DNA of 64,000 nucleotides. It comes from Epiperipatus broadwayi (taxonomy: Eukaryota > Onychophora > Udeonychophora > Euonychophora > Peripatidae). Below the pieces are notes generated by a model that ran no database searches, was not told the origin of the DNA, and saw nothing but the letters and a program-made list of their open reading frames with translations. Made by a program: the position numbers and the translations under genes. The DNA is taken from NCBI GenBank assembly GCA_028023455.1, contig JAQFVV010006312.1, positions 2,337,898 to 2,401,897 on the forward strand. Reading direction: 5' to 3'. Positions 13,440-25,888 of the stretch are shown piece by piece (positions within the stretch are counted from its first letter, which is position 1; every line of letters starts with the position of its first letter).

Positions 13440-14394
13440 ATTCTTGACCAATAAATATATATATATTCCAGAATAATTTTTTATTCTGATTAGTTGACAT
13501 TTTGCGAGGCTGTTTTAATTTATTCTTAAACATTTTTTTATTATATCTTTTTACTGTATTCTATACTCGGCCAATCTTTGAATAAAAAAACATATGAATA
13601 AAACCTCTCTTTAGAGAATATTAATGATAATCTCTATAATGTAAATAGGAACTACCTCTTCTTCAACTGTTTTAAATAGACATAAGCAACAAAAACATAT
13701 CACAATAGTAGATTCAATATTATCTCATGAAGAAAACTGAAAACATATATAGGAGTCTTATAATCTTATCATTGTATTTTCAGTCTATTAAACTTATTTA
13801 TAAGTGAAATTTGGCACTATCTGATAATATAATTACAATCAATTTATTAGAATAACCCAATATAAACAAATGTAACTAAATTGTTTATATCATTAGAGAG
13901 AAATAATTTTATTTTTAAATTGTTAAATGCTAGTACAGAACATTGGAAACTATGTTGCACTTCAAAACCAAATCTTAATTTTATTTTTAAAAGCTATATA
14001 TAATATATTTAAATTGATAATTCTTAAACCAAAAGTAGTTATAAATTATTATTTTTTTAGAATTGAATGATAAACACTAAAAATTTAACACTAACTACTA
14101 AATCAAAGTTTTAAAAGTTATATTCAAAATATTAAAAACATTGTAAACATTGCCATTGAATTCATACAAATAATGCAATAATTAGGACAATGTAAATATT
14201 AAAAACCAAAAACAAAGTTTTTTTATAATCTTAAGATTAAATTTAACATATGCTAATGCAGCTTTATGACATTATATATTGTTTCTAAATCACTAAACAT
14301 TACATGCTCATCATTTTTGTTGCTTACATAAGCTGCTAAAATAGTGACAAACTTTCAAGAGGCCTGCAGAAACACACAAAGCTCAATGGGTTAT
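13440..14394. other. AT-rich spacer
   Basis: It holds only AT-rich sequence with frequent stops in all frames. I see nothing to annotate. Confidence 0.55.
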
Positions 14395-15505
14395 CCTAAC
14401 ACTCCATAGATACATTTATATTTCAACATTCCTACAACTCTTTCTACAGAATTTTCCTGCAGTATACCAACTCCTTGCCCTTTAAGGAGATCACTCCCAC
14501 AGACAAGCCTCCCCTGTTGGCACTGGTTGGCTGGAAACCCTCTCATCCCTTATCTCCAAATTTACTACTATTCCTAACAAGCCATTCTCAATGAAAATCA
14601 ACTTCTGGGAAGATTACTACATTCTTAATCCTGATGTTTCTTTAGGTTCAACTCTCTTCTGATTTAATAACCATCTGCTAATCAAGAAATTTAAGTGATG
14701 GTTCCTTGAGCCAAATTCTTTGACTTCCTGTTGAAGATAATCCTCAATGCCTTGCCTACTAAACACTTTCTTGTTCATTGCCAAGGATTTTCAAACATAG
14801 ATTCCACTTGCACCTATGCCTCGGAGAAGAGGAAACTTCTCTTCACCTTCTCTGCCATTGTATTTCTTTCAACCTTACAGAGACTTTATAGCTTCCATGC
14901 TAAATTACAAAATGCCTTCCTTATCTACTCTCATTGACAATATACTGTGTGGATCCATCCCAGATATACGTTCTTCAACATTCTTATTGTTTTTGCAATG
15001 ATAAATCCAAGCTGGCTCACCTTTAATCATGTACTGGAGCATCCACTTGATTTATATATTGACAAAATAAAAAAAAATTGGGAGATCAGAATTTGGCCCC
15101 CTCCTACATCTATGATGCCACATGGAAGCTAATTGATTTGCCTCCCTAAAGCTGATCCCTTTCATACCTGAATAGAAATCACCTATCCTGGAAATAATTA
15201 GGGGTTGATTTCCATGCATTCATTTGGGATTGATTATGATGTACCTTCTTCCTCATGCTTATTTACCCGACCCTAGTATTATGACCTTGACTTCCATTCT
15301 GAATAGTTGGGTTACCTACACAAAGCTGTGGCTTTGCATGGATAAAAATTTAGAACTATCTTTGTCCATTTCGAGACATGCAAGCTTAGTCACCTACCAC
15401 CAAGACACTAAATTCCAGGCTCATTCCTTTGCCTCTATGCATTATATTAGTCCTTATAGGCTGTGCCATGCAATATGTGTCAACATAGAACTTCTACCTC
15501 ACTGA
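14395..15505 (+). other. less AT-rich block of unknown origin, possibly an old element or pseudogene
   Basis: The block is visibly richer in C (CCTCC, CCCTC and ATCC runs) than its surroundings and ends near an AATAAA-like signal at about 15560. Fragmentary frames overlap at 14731-14937, 14816-15001, 14947-15132 and 15224-15505, as expected for a decayed coding sequence with frameshifts. One frame reads WLTFNHVLEHPLDLYIDKIK and then NWEIRIWPPPTS. I do not recognise the family. A long-dead transposon protein or retroposed gene are the main options. Confidence 0.4.
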
Positions 15506-15591
15506 ATACCATTTAATATATCCTATGTCTAATTTTATCATAAGCTGTAACCAAATTTTGAAATAAAAATATTCTATATTTATATAAAAAA

Positions 15592-15890
15592 ACAGTAGTG
15601 CTACTTAGTGCAAGCCATAATAATCAATGGATCCAAGAAAGTTTGTGCATAAAATTCTTATCTAATATCATTTATCCAATATACCAGAATAGTTTTTAAC
15701 CACTGGTTTTCTTTAATGAGTGCCTTTCAGATCAAAGGTTTGTTATTGTTGAAAGTCACAAGTAGAAGATAGTCTAATAACATTGGATAAGTAGGCCCTA
15801 GATAGGGTTTTTATGCACATACTTTCTTGCATCATTGATTATTATGATTTACAATGGATGACACTACAGTATGGAAAGTGTTTTTAAATT
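15592..15890 (+). mobile_element. foldback/MITE family M1, degenerate copy
   Basis: The left end has CAGTAGTGCTACTTAGTGCA and the right end has CACTACAGTATGGAAAGTG, an inverted pair. Between them are blocks shared with the copies at 17534-18194 and 23230-23560, such as GTGCATAAAAT, CACAAGTAGAAGATAGTCT and CACTAGATAGGG-like sequence. There is no coding capacity. It is probably a non-autonomous DNA element. Confidence 0.7.
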
Positions 15891-16945
15891 CACTATAATA
15901 ATAATCAAAAACAAAATTAGATTTACTGTTTAACACCATTCCTATTTTCCATTTTAACAATAATACTTCTAATACTATTCTGTAGCTACTGTATAATTAG
16001 AATAAACTTAACTAATAGCTGACCATTTTCAAACATTATTTCAAATTTTTTTGATTAAGTAATGCAGTTTTAAAGAAAGGGATAAGGGCAATATAAAACC
16101 ATATTTTTGTCTTCATTCACATTCAGATCACTTGCATTACAACATATATCTTTAGGACTTTTTGATTTAGTAAAAAAAAGCAAATAAATAAAAAAATCTT
16201 TAAAAACATGTTTGAGGTGTTGATAGCATATCCAAGATATCTATATAAATTTTTATGACATTTTTATCATCATAAATTACAATAATAATTTTTTTTTAGA
16301 TATAATTACATAACTTATATCCCTAAACTATTTGAATAATTTTGAAGATGGCATATTAACCTCTTTTTATTAACTTTTCCAAGTATTTTATCAGAATATG
16401 CAATCTTTTTAATTTTATATTACAAAAACATTTTTGACCTTGTAAAGTTTAATACTTCTATTCCAATGTAAATCGATGAATAAAAGATATATATCATTTA
16501 AGTTAATATATGATTATTCTAATATTCAGAATATAAAACAAAATTCCCATTTTATCTGTAGTAATATGTTGGACTATTTAACATCATCTATTTGAAATAT
16601 TCAATAATTTTAATGATCTATACTAATTTATATGTTGTTTTAAAAAATGGATTGAGTTTAGAGAAACATGAAATTTGAATTTTCATAAAAAAATTAACAA
16701 CTCACCTTGTAATGAAAATGATCCACCATGAAAATACAAATTAAATTCCATCATTATAATCCTTCAGAAAAACATTTACTGAGTTTGTTCAAAATAGTAT
16801 TATTTTCATAACAAAGAGGGTCATTTGTTAATTTAATAGGATTATTATATTATTTTTTAGTTATTATGCTACAACATTTCAAAAACTATCTAGAATTCTA
16901 TGATCAAGTAATGATTATATCTGTTTTGAAATTTTATTTTGTTAT
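15891..16945. other. AT-rich spacer
   Basis: Nothing is recognised here beyond AT-rich sequence and short homopolymers. Confidence 0.55.
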
Positions 16946-16960
16946 TAATATTTCAGTTTT

Positions 16961-17063
16961 TTTTTCCAAGTGTCAAAGCATTGGCCGGGAAGTGAACCTG
17001 CAAACCCAGGGCAACTGCTTGTAAGGCACCTGTGCTAACCACTCTACCACCAACACTTGACAA
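16961..17063 (-). mobile_element. tRNA-derived SINE, family S1, copy 2
   Basis: On the minus strand it reads GTGGTAGAGTGGTTAGCACA (A-box side), then GGTTTGCAGGTTCACTTCCC (B-box side), then TGCTTTGACACTTGG and a run of A. It is flanked by perfect 15-bp target duplications, TAATATTTCAGTTTT, at 16946-16960 and 17064-17078, so the insertion by LINE-type target-primed integration is well defined. Confidence 0.92.
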
Positions 17064-17533
17064 TAATATTTCAGTTTTGTTATCAATTATTAGAAAATTG
17101 ACTTTAAATATTTACATGGCTTATGAAATTTCACATTCACTTTGCTAGTTGTCTAGGCAGTGATGAGGTATCGTTTTTAATCAAATCATTAATATTATAG
17201 TTATCATCAGAGAGCTAGTCAGTTTCCCCCCTTTTCATAAATAAAATAATTCTTTGTCTTAGTAACATGACTATCATAAAAATTTAAAATGCCAATTTTA
17301 GTATTCAAGAGGTATTAAAACTTAGCATTAATAATAGTTACTATTTCCTCCTACAAAAAGAATATTCATTTTTTTCTTAATTTATTTGAAAGGTGATCTA
17401 TTTTTCAATGCTACTTCCATATTAGTCATAAAACATTAATCTAAGATTTGTCCAAATATCCTGTTCATAAGTATTGTCAATATTACCTTTTTATATTCTG
17501 ATTCCTAATTAAAATTTAACACAAGATGTTATA

Positions 17534-18194
17534 AAAACAGGCAGAACTCTCCATACAGTAGTGCCATTCAGTGCAAGTCAGAGTAATCAATGGATGACAG
17601 AAGGCTTGTGCATAAAATCCCTATCTAGTGCCTACTCAGCCAATATCCCCAGACTAGTTTTTAGCTTGTGGCTTTCATTAGTGAGGAGCCTTGGATCTGA
17701 GAGCACTGCACCTAGATCTTAGGATGTAATGCAACCCTCCAACAGCCATCTTTTATCTCTACTTAACTACAAAACTATGAGAATAAAATTGAAAATATAG
17801 TTGTATAATAGAGATAAAAGGAAGCTGCTGGAGGGTTGCATTAGATCCTAAGATCTATGCACAGTGCTTTCAGATCCAGTTTTATAGTTAAATAGAGATA
17901 AAAGGCAGCCTCTGGAGGGTTGCATTAGATCCTAAGATCCATGCACAGTGCTTTCAGATCCAATTTTTTAGTTAAATAGACATAAAAGGCAACTGCTGGA
18001 GGATTGCATTATATCCTAAGATCCATGCACAGTGCTCTCAGACCTAAGGCTTTTCACTGATGAAAGCCACAAGCTAGAAACTAGTCTGGGGATATTGGAT
18101 GAGTAGGCACTAGATATGTATTTTATGCATAAGACTTTTGATTACTCTGTCTTGTACTGAGTCGCATTACTGTATGGAGAGTTTTGCCTGTTTT
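17534..18194 (+). mobile_element. foldback/MITE family M1, longest copy with internal tandem repeats
   Basis: Terminal inverted repeats begin AAAACAGGCAGAACTCTCC on the left and end GAGAGTTTTGCCTGTTTT on the right. The inversion continues inward through the CTACTCAGCCAATATCCCC block and its partner. The centre (about 17760-18050) holds three direct copies of an 82-bp unit containing GGAGGGTTGCATTAGATCC, with a fourth inverted copy at about 17690-17770. No open frame is present, so movement would depend on a transposase supplied elsewhere. Confidence 0.85.
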
Positions 18195-18199
18195 AATAA

Positions 18200-20105
18200 C
18201 ACTTATGAGCAAGCATAAGAAATGGTGATTATGTCATGTTTAGTAGTTTACAAGATGTTATAGTTATGGATGTTAAGATGTCTTTTTTTGGAACGATTTT
18301 TTTTTATCTAAACAAAAAATTCTTCCTAGTCAATCTGTGTGTTGTAAGAAATTCAATCTTAATGGATAATTAGACTTTACAAAGACCTTATTATTAATTG
18401 TAATAATTTTGTATCAAAGTTTACAGCACTTACTAAAATGTGTATTAACATGTTCAGTTAACATGTTCAGTTATGTATACATATTTAAATTTAACATTTT
18501 TAACGATTTAATATTGATGTAAATTAATTAGTAAATAGTATTTTCGTTATATAAATGCTTATAGAAGATACAAATTAAATGTTGGTAAATTAATTATTGC
18601 AGCTAGCTTTTTTATTATTTATTGTTTTAAAAAACTCTATTTCCTTATTGTCTCATTTAATAAATAATGGGGAATCTTTTCCTAAACAATACTTGAAAAA
18701 CAAAATTGCAGAACACATGTTGAGAGACACTTCACAACAGTACAAGAATTCAGTATATATCTCTTACTAGCTCAAATTTCACTTTTCTTATTTTGTAAAC
18801 ATTTGAATGTAGTCATGATGTAGCATATATTTCAGCCACTATAAAATGAGTTAGTTTTTCTAGATCTTCTCTATATATGTTTTCTTTGGCATACTTTTAT
18901 CGTTTAATTTCTGTATTATTAGATATTGATCAGTGATTGAAAGCCACCACTATAAAAAGAGTGAAATATAATGGGAATAATAACTAACCATCAAGAATTT
19001 CTCAAGCTAATGTGTAATATTTTAGTATACAAATGTGAGAAGACAGTGCCAAATGTATGAAGTAAGGATTTTAATATATATGGCATATAAGCTCCAGTGC
19101 ATAGTACATGGTTAAGTGTTATACAATAATGGTAAAAAACTTTTTTTTTTACTTTTGAAGCGTTTACAAATTAAACATTTCAGTTAAAAAAACAAGTCAT
19201 AAAGTTTTTTTCTGTCAGTAAAATATTAGAATAAAAAATCGTTTTGTTATCAGCTACTAATGATAAAAAATGTATTGGCATCCTCTTATCATATTAATTA
19301 TTGTATTTTTGGATCTGGTAAGAATCATACTGTAGTTCAGAGTTTCATTTCTTATGTAAAAGATTTCGGTGTAGGTTTAAAAAAAATTGTGAGAGATATG
19401 AACATTTTCCTTCTTTTGAAAAGTACAATATATGGAAAAATTTAGATTATATTTAATAAGGTAGATAGTACAATAAATAATAGAATTAAAAATAATAAAT
19501 TTTTCAGTTAAACTGATCTAATCACAGATGTTTATTTCATTATTTGTTGAAATTACATTTGAAAGTTAATGAAATTGAAAAATGTTTTACTTTGACATCC
19601 TCGTTAAAGCTTTATGATGTAGATTTTTTTTCTGGTATTAAAAGATTTTAATAACTCAGATTTTTGATATTATTACCTTTCATGAAGCAATATCAATAAT
19701 TTTTCTTTTTTGTGGATTAAGGAAATATTTAAATACATGTTATTGGACATTAACACAGAAAAGGTAGTCTTGATTATTTAAATTTTATTAATTCTTAGCA
19801 TGCTTTTGATATTTAAAATATCATACTTATAGCAATCTATCTTCTTTAATGTTGTCAGACTTTATATACATTTGATTAATTATTTTAAATATTTAAAATA
19901 TTTAATTTTAATATTGAAAGATATTCAAATTTATTTAAATAGTTCACTTCTTCAAGAGGGAAATATTTGGATCTTTTCTGTTTGAGTTTCAGTCTTTTGG
20001 TATTGCTTAGGTCTCTTTAATCTTTCACTTTCTGGCTTTCTTTTTGATGCACACAATTCCAGCCTTTGATAAATTAAATTTATGCTCAGATTTCTTTTCA
20101 TGGTC
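18200..20105. other. AT-rich spacer
   Basis: The stretch contains short local duplications such as the repeated CATGTTCAGTTA near 18450. A 61-codon frame at 19260-19445 matches nothing I know. There is no supported gene. Confidence 0.5.
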
Positions 20106-20109
20106 CATA

Positions 20110-20850
20110 AATTTTGAGGAATATTCATAACTTTTATGTACTCTATTATAAAGGTATTTATGCTGGGTTAATCTAGTTGAAAGATTAGCCCTCAATTCCA
20201 CATAATATTCAATATTATATGTGGGTTGGCCACATTGAATATTTTAGATGATTTTGTATGTGGATTTCACAGACAGTTTGTCTTTTGAATTATTAAGCAG
20301 TTTGTTTAATGAAGGAGGAGTTTTAAAGTTAACATTATATTTTTCTGTGCATATTCTTTTTAATTTTTGTGAAACTCTCAGGTTATATGGAAGGCTGATC
20401 CATTTTTTAGTCTCACTTATTGATGCTGTAATTTTTTTTGCAAAATCTATTGATAGTATTAGCATTTTTATTCTTATTATATCCTGGATTTTGTAAGTCA
20501 TTGACCTACACATCAATGTTGTTCTTTCTGTTAGTTTCAAATTTGCACAATTTATGATTCTTATATGCAAAACCTTTCAGTCCAGCATATTTATATGACA
20601 TTGAAGTTAAAGACTTGGGTGGAATGTCTTTTTTTATATTTATTGATTTTAATATTCTAAAGTTCAACAAATTAAAATGTCTCTGAACCTACAGATCCAA
20701 AAATTTAATTTTTTGATTTTTCTTTATCTTTTCCATAGTACAAGATAATGATGATGCTTGATCTAATTTTTAACAAATTCTTATAAGTTGTGTTTCTGCC
20801 AATAAACACTGTGATATATGATAATCAAATGATATCAGAATCCAGAAAGT
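20110..20850 (-). pseudogene. Penelope-like element relic: RT end plus GIY-YIG endonuclease
   Basis: The minus-strand frame at 20244-20570 ends with WISLPYNLRVSQKLKRI, then TPPSLNKLLNNSKDKL, then STYKII. This matches the linker and the start of the GIY-YIG nuclease of Penelope-like elements (LPY...S.KL.RI...KD...YKI). Past a stop at 20244 the reading continues with RANLSTRLTQHKYLYNRVH, the second conserved GIY-YIG block (SLSTRL..H). Upstream (20580-20850) the reading is too broken for firm RT motifs. PLEs use this nuclease to nick target DNA; this copy is dead. Confidence 0.7.
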
Positions 20851-20959
20851 TAAAGTCAGCCTTATCATTCCAAATGGATTTTTTTAGAGTTCAATCTTAA
20901 TAAGTCTTAGACTACCCACTTTGTTTACAAAAAGAATACTTCTGGATAAATCATTATCT

Positions 20960-23220
20960 ATGATGCATCATCATCTCAATGTATTTTTGTTACCCAATTT
21001 GCTAGACAGAGGGTTGCATAACATCATAGTTTAGTGGTAGATTAATTGTGTACATTTGAAATGAGTTCAAACAGCTAAACAATATATTTGATAACAGAAG
21101 AATATAACAATTTATTTGCAATAATAATAAAATACACAAAATAAAGAAGTTTTACTTATATGTTTGCAAATATCTTAATTATTCACATATTTCTGATTAT
21201 AGTAATGTAATCAAATTTGATATAAATATAAAACATTTAAAATTAACAAATAGTCATGAGTAAAAGTTTTCAATGCAATTATATATAAATATTCTAAAAC
21301 CCATATTATTAATAAATTTAAAGCCTTATATTCAAATAAAAAAATCTGACCCAAGTAAAAAAATGTTTTTACCATAGTTTTGTTACTATAGCATTTTTAG
21401 ATTCTACCTGTATTGCATATCTTAGATAATAGTCTGTATAGATTTAGCTTTTCTCTATTTCAAGTAATTTTGTTGGACATTAAAGACTACAGACAAAGGA
21501 AATGATTTTCATTACAAGTGCATAATGGGTCTTATGGCAAGAGCCTGTTTTCTTACAACATGTTTTTTTTTATTATAAGCAGATAAAATTTATCTTATGC
21601 ATGATCAATGCTTATATCTTAATAAAACTATATAGTTTCAAATATTTTTCTGGTATGCTTCCCGTTCTTAAGCACATATGGCAAATACTATCCCAATAGT
21701 CAATATGGTGCATTAGATTTAGCATTGATCAATACTTCTTGCACAGTCAGACATTAATTAGAAAAATAAATCTATTCTACCAAATAAATGTGTAGAAAAA
21801 ATATTTTAACTAGGAGTCTTTCTTTTCTACTAAAAGTAAAAATACCACTGCTACCATATCAGACTTATTCTTTGGGTTAATCCTTCATCTTTTCTACTTT
21901 TTGTGCTCGTAGTGACTGCTCTACTTCTCTCCCAGCAATTTTTACCTGATCTTACTGGAATTAGTCTGCATTTCTGTGTTCTCTGATTGATCAGAAAATC
22001 TCTTATTTATAATCTTGCTCTGTAGCAAGAATAACATCCCATCATCCTAAGCTTTTAATGGTATATCAGTTACTTTTTTTTAATCAATATGTTTATTGCA
22101 CTGGATTTATTAATTTTTTGTAGCGATATCAATAAAATACATTTACGAAATTGCAAAAATTAATTAATTCTGGATTAATTTACATTCCCCAAACACTTTT
22201 ATCTCATATTTGAATACAATATCTTATTTATACAAAACATTTTTCTTCACCTCATATTTTAATAATGTTTGTTCTCCAAATAATAATTTAATAACTTTAA
22301 TTTATGGAAATTGAAAAGTAAAAAAAAAAAAGACCATTTTTTGAAATCTATTATCTAATCTATCTAATTTTAATTCTTTATAATTATCAATAAAATATCT
22401 GGATTTCTTGATAAATTTACCACAAAAAAGCAACTTATTTTGTTAAGCCTCTTCGTGATAGCAAATCTGAAAGATATATAAAACATGGTATACCTTCTAT
22501 TAAACTACTCTTTCACTTATGCATCAATAGTAAACATAATTATTTTCTTTTCTCATTTATTACAAAAGTTTCAATTTTACCATTTTAAATTTTCATCACA
22601 TATATATAATCAAAGGAGCCCCTCCATACATGCATATATACATCAAAATAAAACATTTCAAGTATTATTGTTACACTTTAGTATACATTGTATCCCTCAT
22701 ATAATATATGTTAGATATGAAAATATTTCATAGTTTTATCATAACAATAGACTAATTTCTTGTTTAACCTGAGATAAATAAATGTGATACATACATATTT
22801 AATAAGTGTACACACATACTGCAACTTATAGAATTTTTAAATCAATTAATATTTACGCTAGTTTATATTATTTTACTAAGCTATCTTCGATAGTTTAGTA
22901 TCAATGCAGCCTTATAATGCGAATGATGCTACTTGCAATTAGTTCAAATCATTACAATATATATATACGATTTTTTATTTTACATTTTTTAACAGAAATT
23001 TTATAAATAGAACAATTTACATTTTTTATATTGAAAAATTTCAAGAAGTTACGTTTTCAATTTTATTTTATTTATTTCACGTAGTTCTTTGGTATTTTTA
23101 ACATAAATATTTCATGTGCATAATACTTTAGGATTTCTATTTTATATTTTTATGTTGAAATACGTTAAAACCGTCAAAACATTATATGATCACAATTTGA
23201 TATGCTTACATATACTGTTA
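20960..23220. other. AT-rich spacer with two weak tRNA-like segments
   Basis: Around 21031-21080 the sequence TAGTTTAGTGGTAGA followed by GAGTTCAAACAGC, and around 22890-22955 TAGTTTAGTATCAATGC followed by TTAGTTCAAATCA, each loosely fit an A-box/B-box pair. Both could be ancient SINE heads. An 82-codon frame at 22485-22733 is AT-driven and not supported as a gene. Confidence 0.4.
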
Positions 23221-23229
23221 AAAAGAGTA

Positions 23230-23560
23230 ATAAACTTTCCATACAGTAGTGTTACCAAGTGCAAGCCTTCATAATCAATAGATGCAGGAAGATTTGGGCA
23301 TAACATCCCCATCTAGTACCTACTCACCCAACCTATCCAGACTAGTTTCTAGCTTGTGGCTATAGAGATGTTATGCACAAACCTTCCTGCATCTATTGAT
23401 TATGAAGGCTCACATTAAAACCACAAACTAAAAACTAGTATGGAGATGTTGGATGAATAGGCACTAGATAGGGATTTTATGTACAAACCTTCCTGCATCC
23501 TTTATTATGAAGGCTTGCAGTTGGTGCCAGACCTGTATGAATAGTTTGGTACTCTTATTG
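23230..23560 (+). mobile_element. foldback/MITE family M1, third copy
   Basis: It shares CCATACAGTAGTGTTACCAA, the AGACTAGTTTCTAGCTTGTG block and CACTAGATAGGGATTTTATG with the copies at 15592 and 17534. Its arms around the CCTTCCTGCATCTATTGATT block are inverted relative to each other. It lies about 160 bases before the LTR retrotransposon. Confidence 0.8.
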
Positions 23561-24299
23561 AAATATTTTAGATTGTTATCTTTATGTGTTATATTGGACA
23601 CATGCAATAGTTTTTTTTTGTTAAATAAAAATACATTGTTTTAAATTTAAGGTTTATGCATGATTTCACAATGAAAATATTTCAATCTAATTATATATTT
23701 TAAGAATATCATATATATATTGAAACAGTTATGCTGTTACTCATATAGATATTCAAAAGACCCCCCTCCCCATTTAAAAACGTCTAGCGTGATTCAATCT
23801 AATTGGGAACACAATAAAGCTGTAATTTGTTAAAAAAAAAAAAGAAAAATCATATTTTTAATTTTGTGATTGATGGATTTAAATAAAATGTTAAGTTATC
23901 TTATTTTTTTTTATCTGTCTCAATAAAAAAAAAGAAAAGAAATTAATTATCCAATCATTAAAAAGAAAAAAAAAGAAAAGATACTTGAGTTAAACTGAGG
24001 CAGTATTCAAATTAGGAACGTCGTCGGAAGAAAAGAACTTTTTTTTTCTCTCTCGTCTTACACAGAGAGGCAGAACATATTAAATTTTTTGTTTTAAAAA
24101 AAGTGTATTACTTAATTCTTTTGACACGTTAAAATATAATTTTAACGGAACGTTAAAATGGAAAAAGAAACCTTTGCTAGAGGAATTATGATAATAATGG
24201 GGTAATTTAGCGGCTTCATTCTCTCCACGCTATGCCATGACTCTCCATAAATGAAATAACCCGCCTTCTTTATGAATAAACTGGATTGTAAAACTGGAA

Positions 24300-24660
24300 G
24301 GTAATTATGTTATAAGAATATTAAAACATCTTTATCTTACGTTATAAAGTGAAGTTATGAAATAATTACATAGAATTTGTTTTATAAAATATTAAAACAT
24401 CTTTATCATACGTTATAAAATGAAGTTATGAAATAACTACATAGAATTTGTTTTGTAAAATATTAGAACACGTTTATCATACGTTATAAAATGAAGTTAT
24501 GAAATAATTACATAGAATTTGTTTTTTGTAAAATATGAAAACATCTTTATCATACGTTATAAAGTGACATTATGAAATAATTACATAGAATGTGTTTTAT
24601 AAAATATTAAAACGTCTTTATCATACGTTATAAAGTGAAGTTATGAAATAGCTACACGCA
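24300..24660 (+). repeat. LTR tandem array A, about five copies of a 61-68 bp unit
   Basis: Each unit contains ATCATACGTTATAAA, then GAAGTTATGAAATAA and ACATAGAATTTGTTTT. The same array with the same copy number lies at about 29120-29480 in the 3' LTR. Confidence 0.9.
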
Positions 24661-24884
24661 AATTTATTTATAAAAATATTTGAACGTATTTACTATATGA
24701 ATTAGAAATGCTTTAATTGCATATTACTTCTATCTGGGTAATGTAACAGAGTTTATGTATAAGAATATACTTCTATATTTGGCTAAATTATAAATGCCTC
24801 AATTATCAAATGATAAATGCTCTACAAACCAAGAATTGCTGAGTTCAAATGTCTACCAATCGGTAATAATTCATAAAATGATGA

Positions 24885-25240
24885 AATGCTGTATAAATCA
24901 TAAATACTTGACTGCTTCTAAGGTTCTTCTCTTAAATGAACAAATGAATTATTGTATAAACCATAAGTGCTTGACTGCTTCAAAATGAATTATTGTATAA
25001 ACCATAAATGCTTGACTGCTTCTAAGGTTCTTCTCTTAAATGAACAAATGAATTATTGTATAAACCATAAATGCTTGACTACTAAAATAATGAAATGCTG
25101 TATAAACCATAAATGCTTGACTGCTTCTAAGGTTCTTACCTTAAATGAATTCAAAATGAATTATTGTATAAACCATAAGTGCTTGACTGCTTCAAAATGA
25201 ATTATTGTATAAACCATAAATGCTTGACTGCTTCTAAGCT
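24885..25240 (+). repeat. LTR tandem array B
   Basis: The unit carries TATTGTATAAACCATAAATG and CTTGACTGCTTCTAAGGTTC. Long and short unit variants alternate. The 3' LTR array (about 29700-30160) is about 105 bases longer. Confidence 0.9.
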
Positions 25241-25244
25241 TCTT

Positions 25245-25495
25245 CTCATAAAAGAATACAAAAACAAACTATTGTTGAATTGGAATATTTCCAAGCTTCT
25301 TCTCATAAAGGAATTAATGAACTATTGTTGAATTAGAATATTCACAAGCTTCTTCCCATAAATGAATTCAAAATGAACTATTATTGAATTAGAATATTTC
25401 CAAGCTTCTTCTCATAAAGGAATTAATGAACTATTATTGAATTAGAATATTTCCAAGCTTCTTCTCATAGAGGAATTAATGAACTATTGTTGAAA
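25245..25495 (+). repeat. LTR tandem array C
   Basis: The unit carries ATTGAATTAGAATATT followed by CAAGCTTCTTCTCATAAAGG. The 3' LTR array (about 30165-30570) has more copies, about 155 bases more, which together with array B explains the LTR length difference. Confidence 0.9.
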
Positions 25496-25888
25496 TTGCA
25501 AATTAATTGTTATTTAATAAATTTTTTTTGTTACTAAAATTAAATTGGTTATCCAGTTGTCCAGTTTTGTTTATTTATCGCATCACTCACCAATTATAGC
25601 ACTGGTTCATGAGAATCTCATGTTCTCTGGGCTACGTCTGACATAACTTGACCTAGGCCAGTCAGGTTGTAGTGAGATGGAACTCTAATGGCGCTCTTTG
25701 GGAAACCAAACATAGAAATATTTAGATGTTTCCAGTCTCTATGTACTACATCCTCTGATGAGCAGGAAATATTGTTGTAAGGGGGCATTAACATCTGCAT
25801 TAAGAATATCAATTGATAGTTCCTTCCTGCAGCATGCTCATCAGAAAATTGTTACAACTGATGTAATAAAACGGTTGTATGGCGGTCC

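Noticed and set aside
24794-25200. Cys- and His-containing repeat peptides that look like zinc-finger repeats
   Set aside because: They are translations of the LTR tandem array; the same frames recur in the other LTR, lie in non-coding LTR and lack finger spacing.
24300-25495. A CRISPR-like array of repeats with spacers
   Set aside because: The units are contiguous variants without unique spacers, lie in an LTR of a eukaryotic element, and are present in both LTRs.
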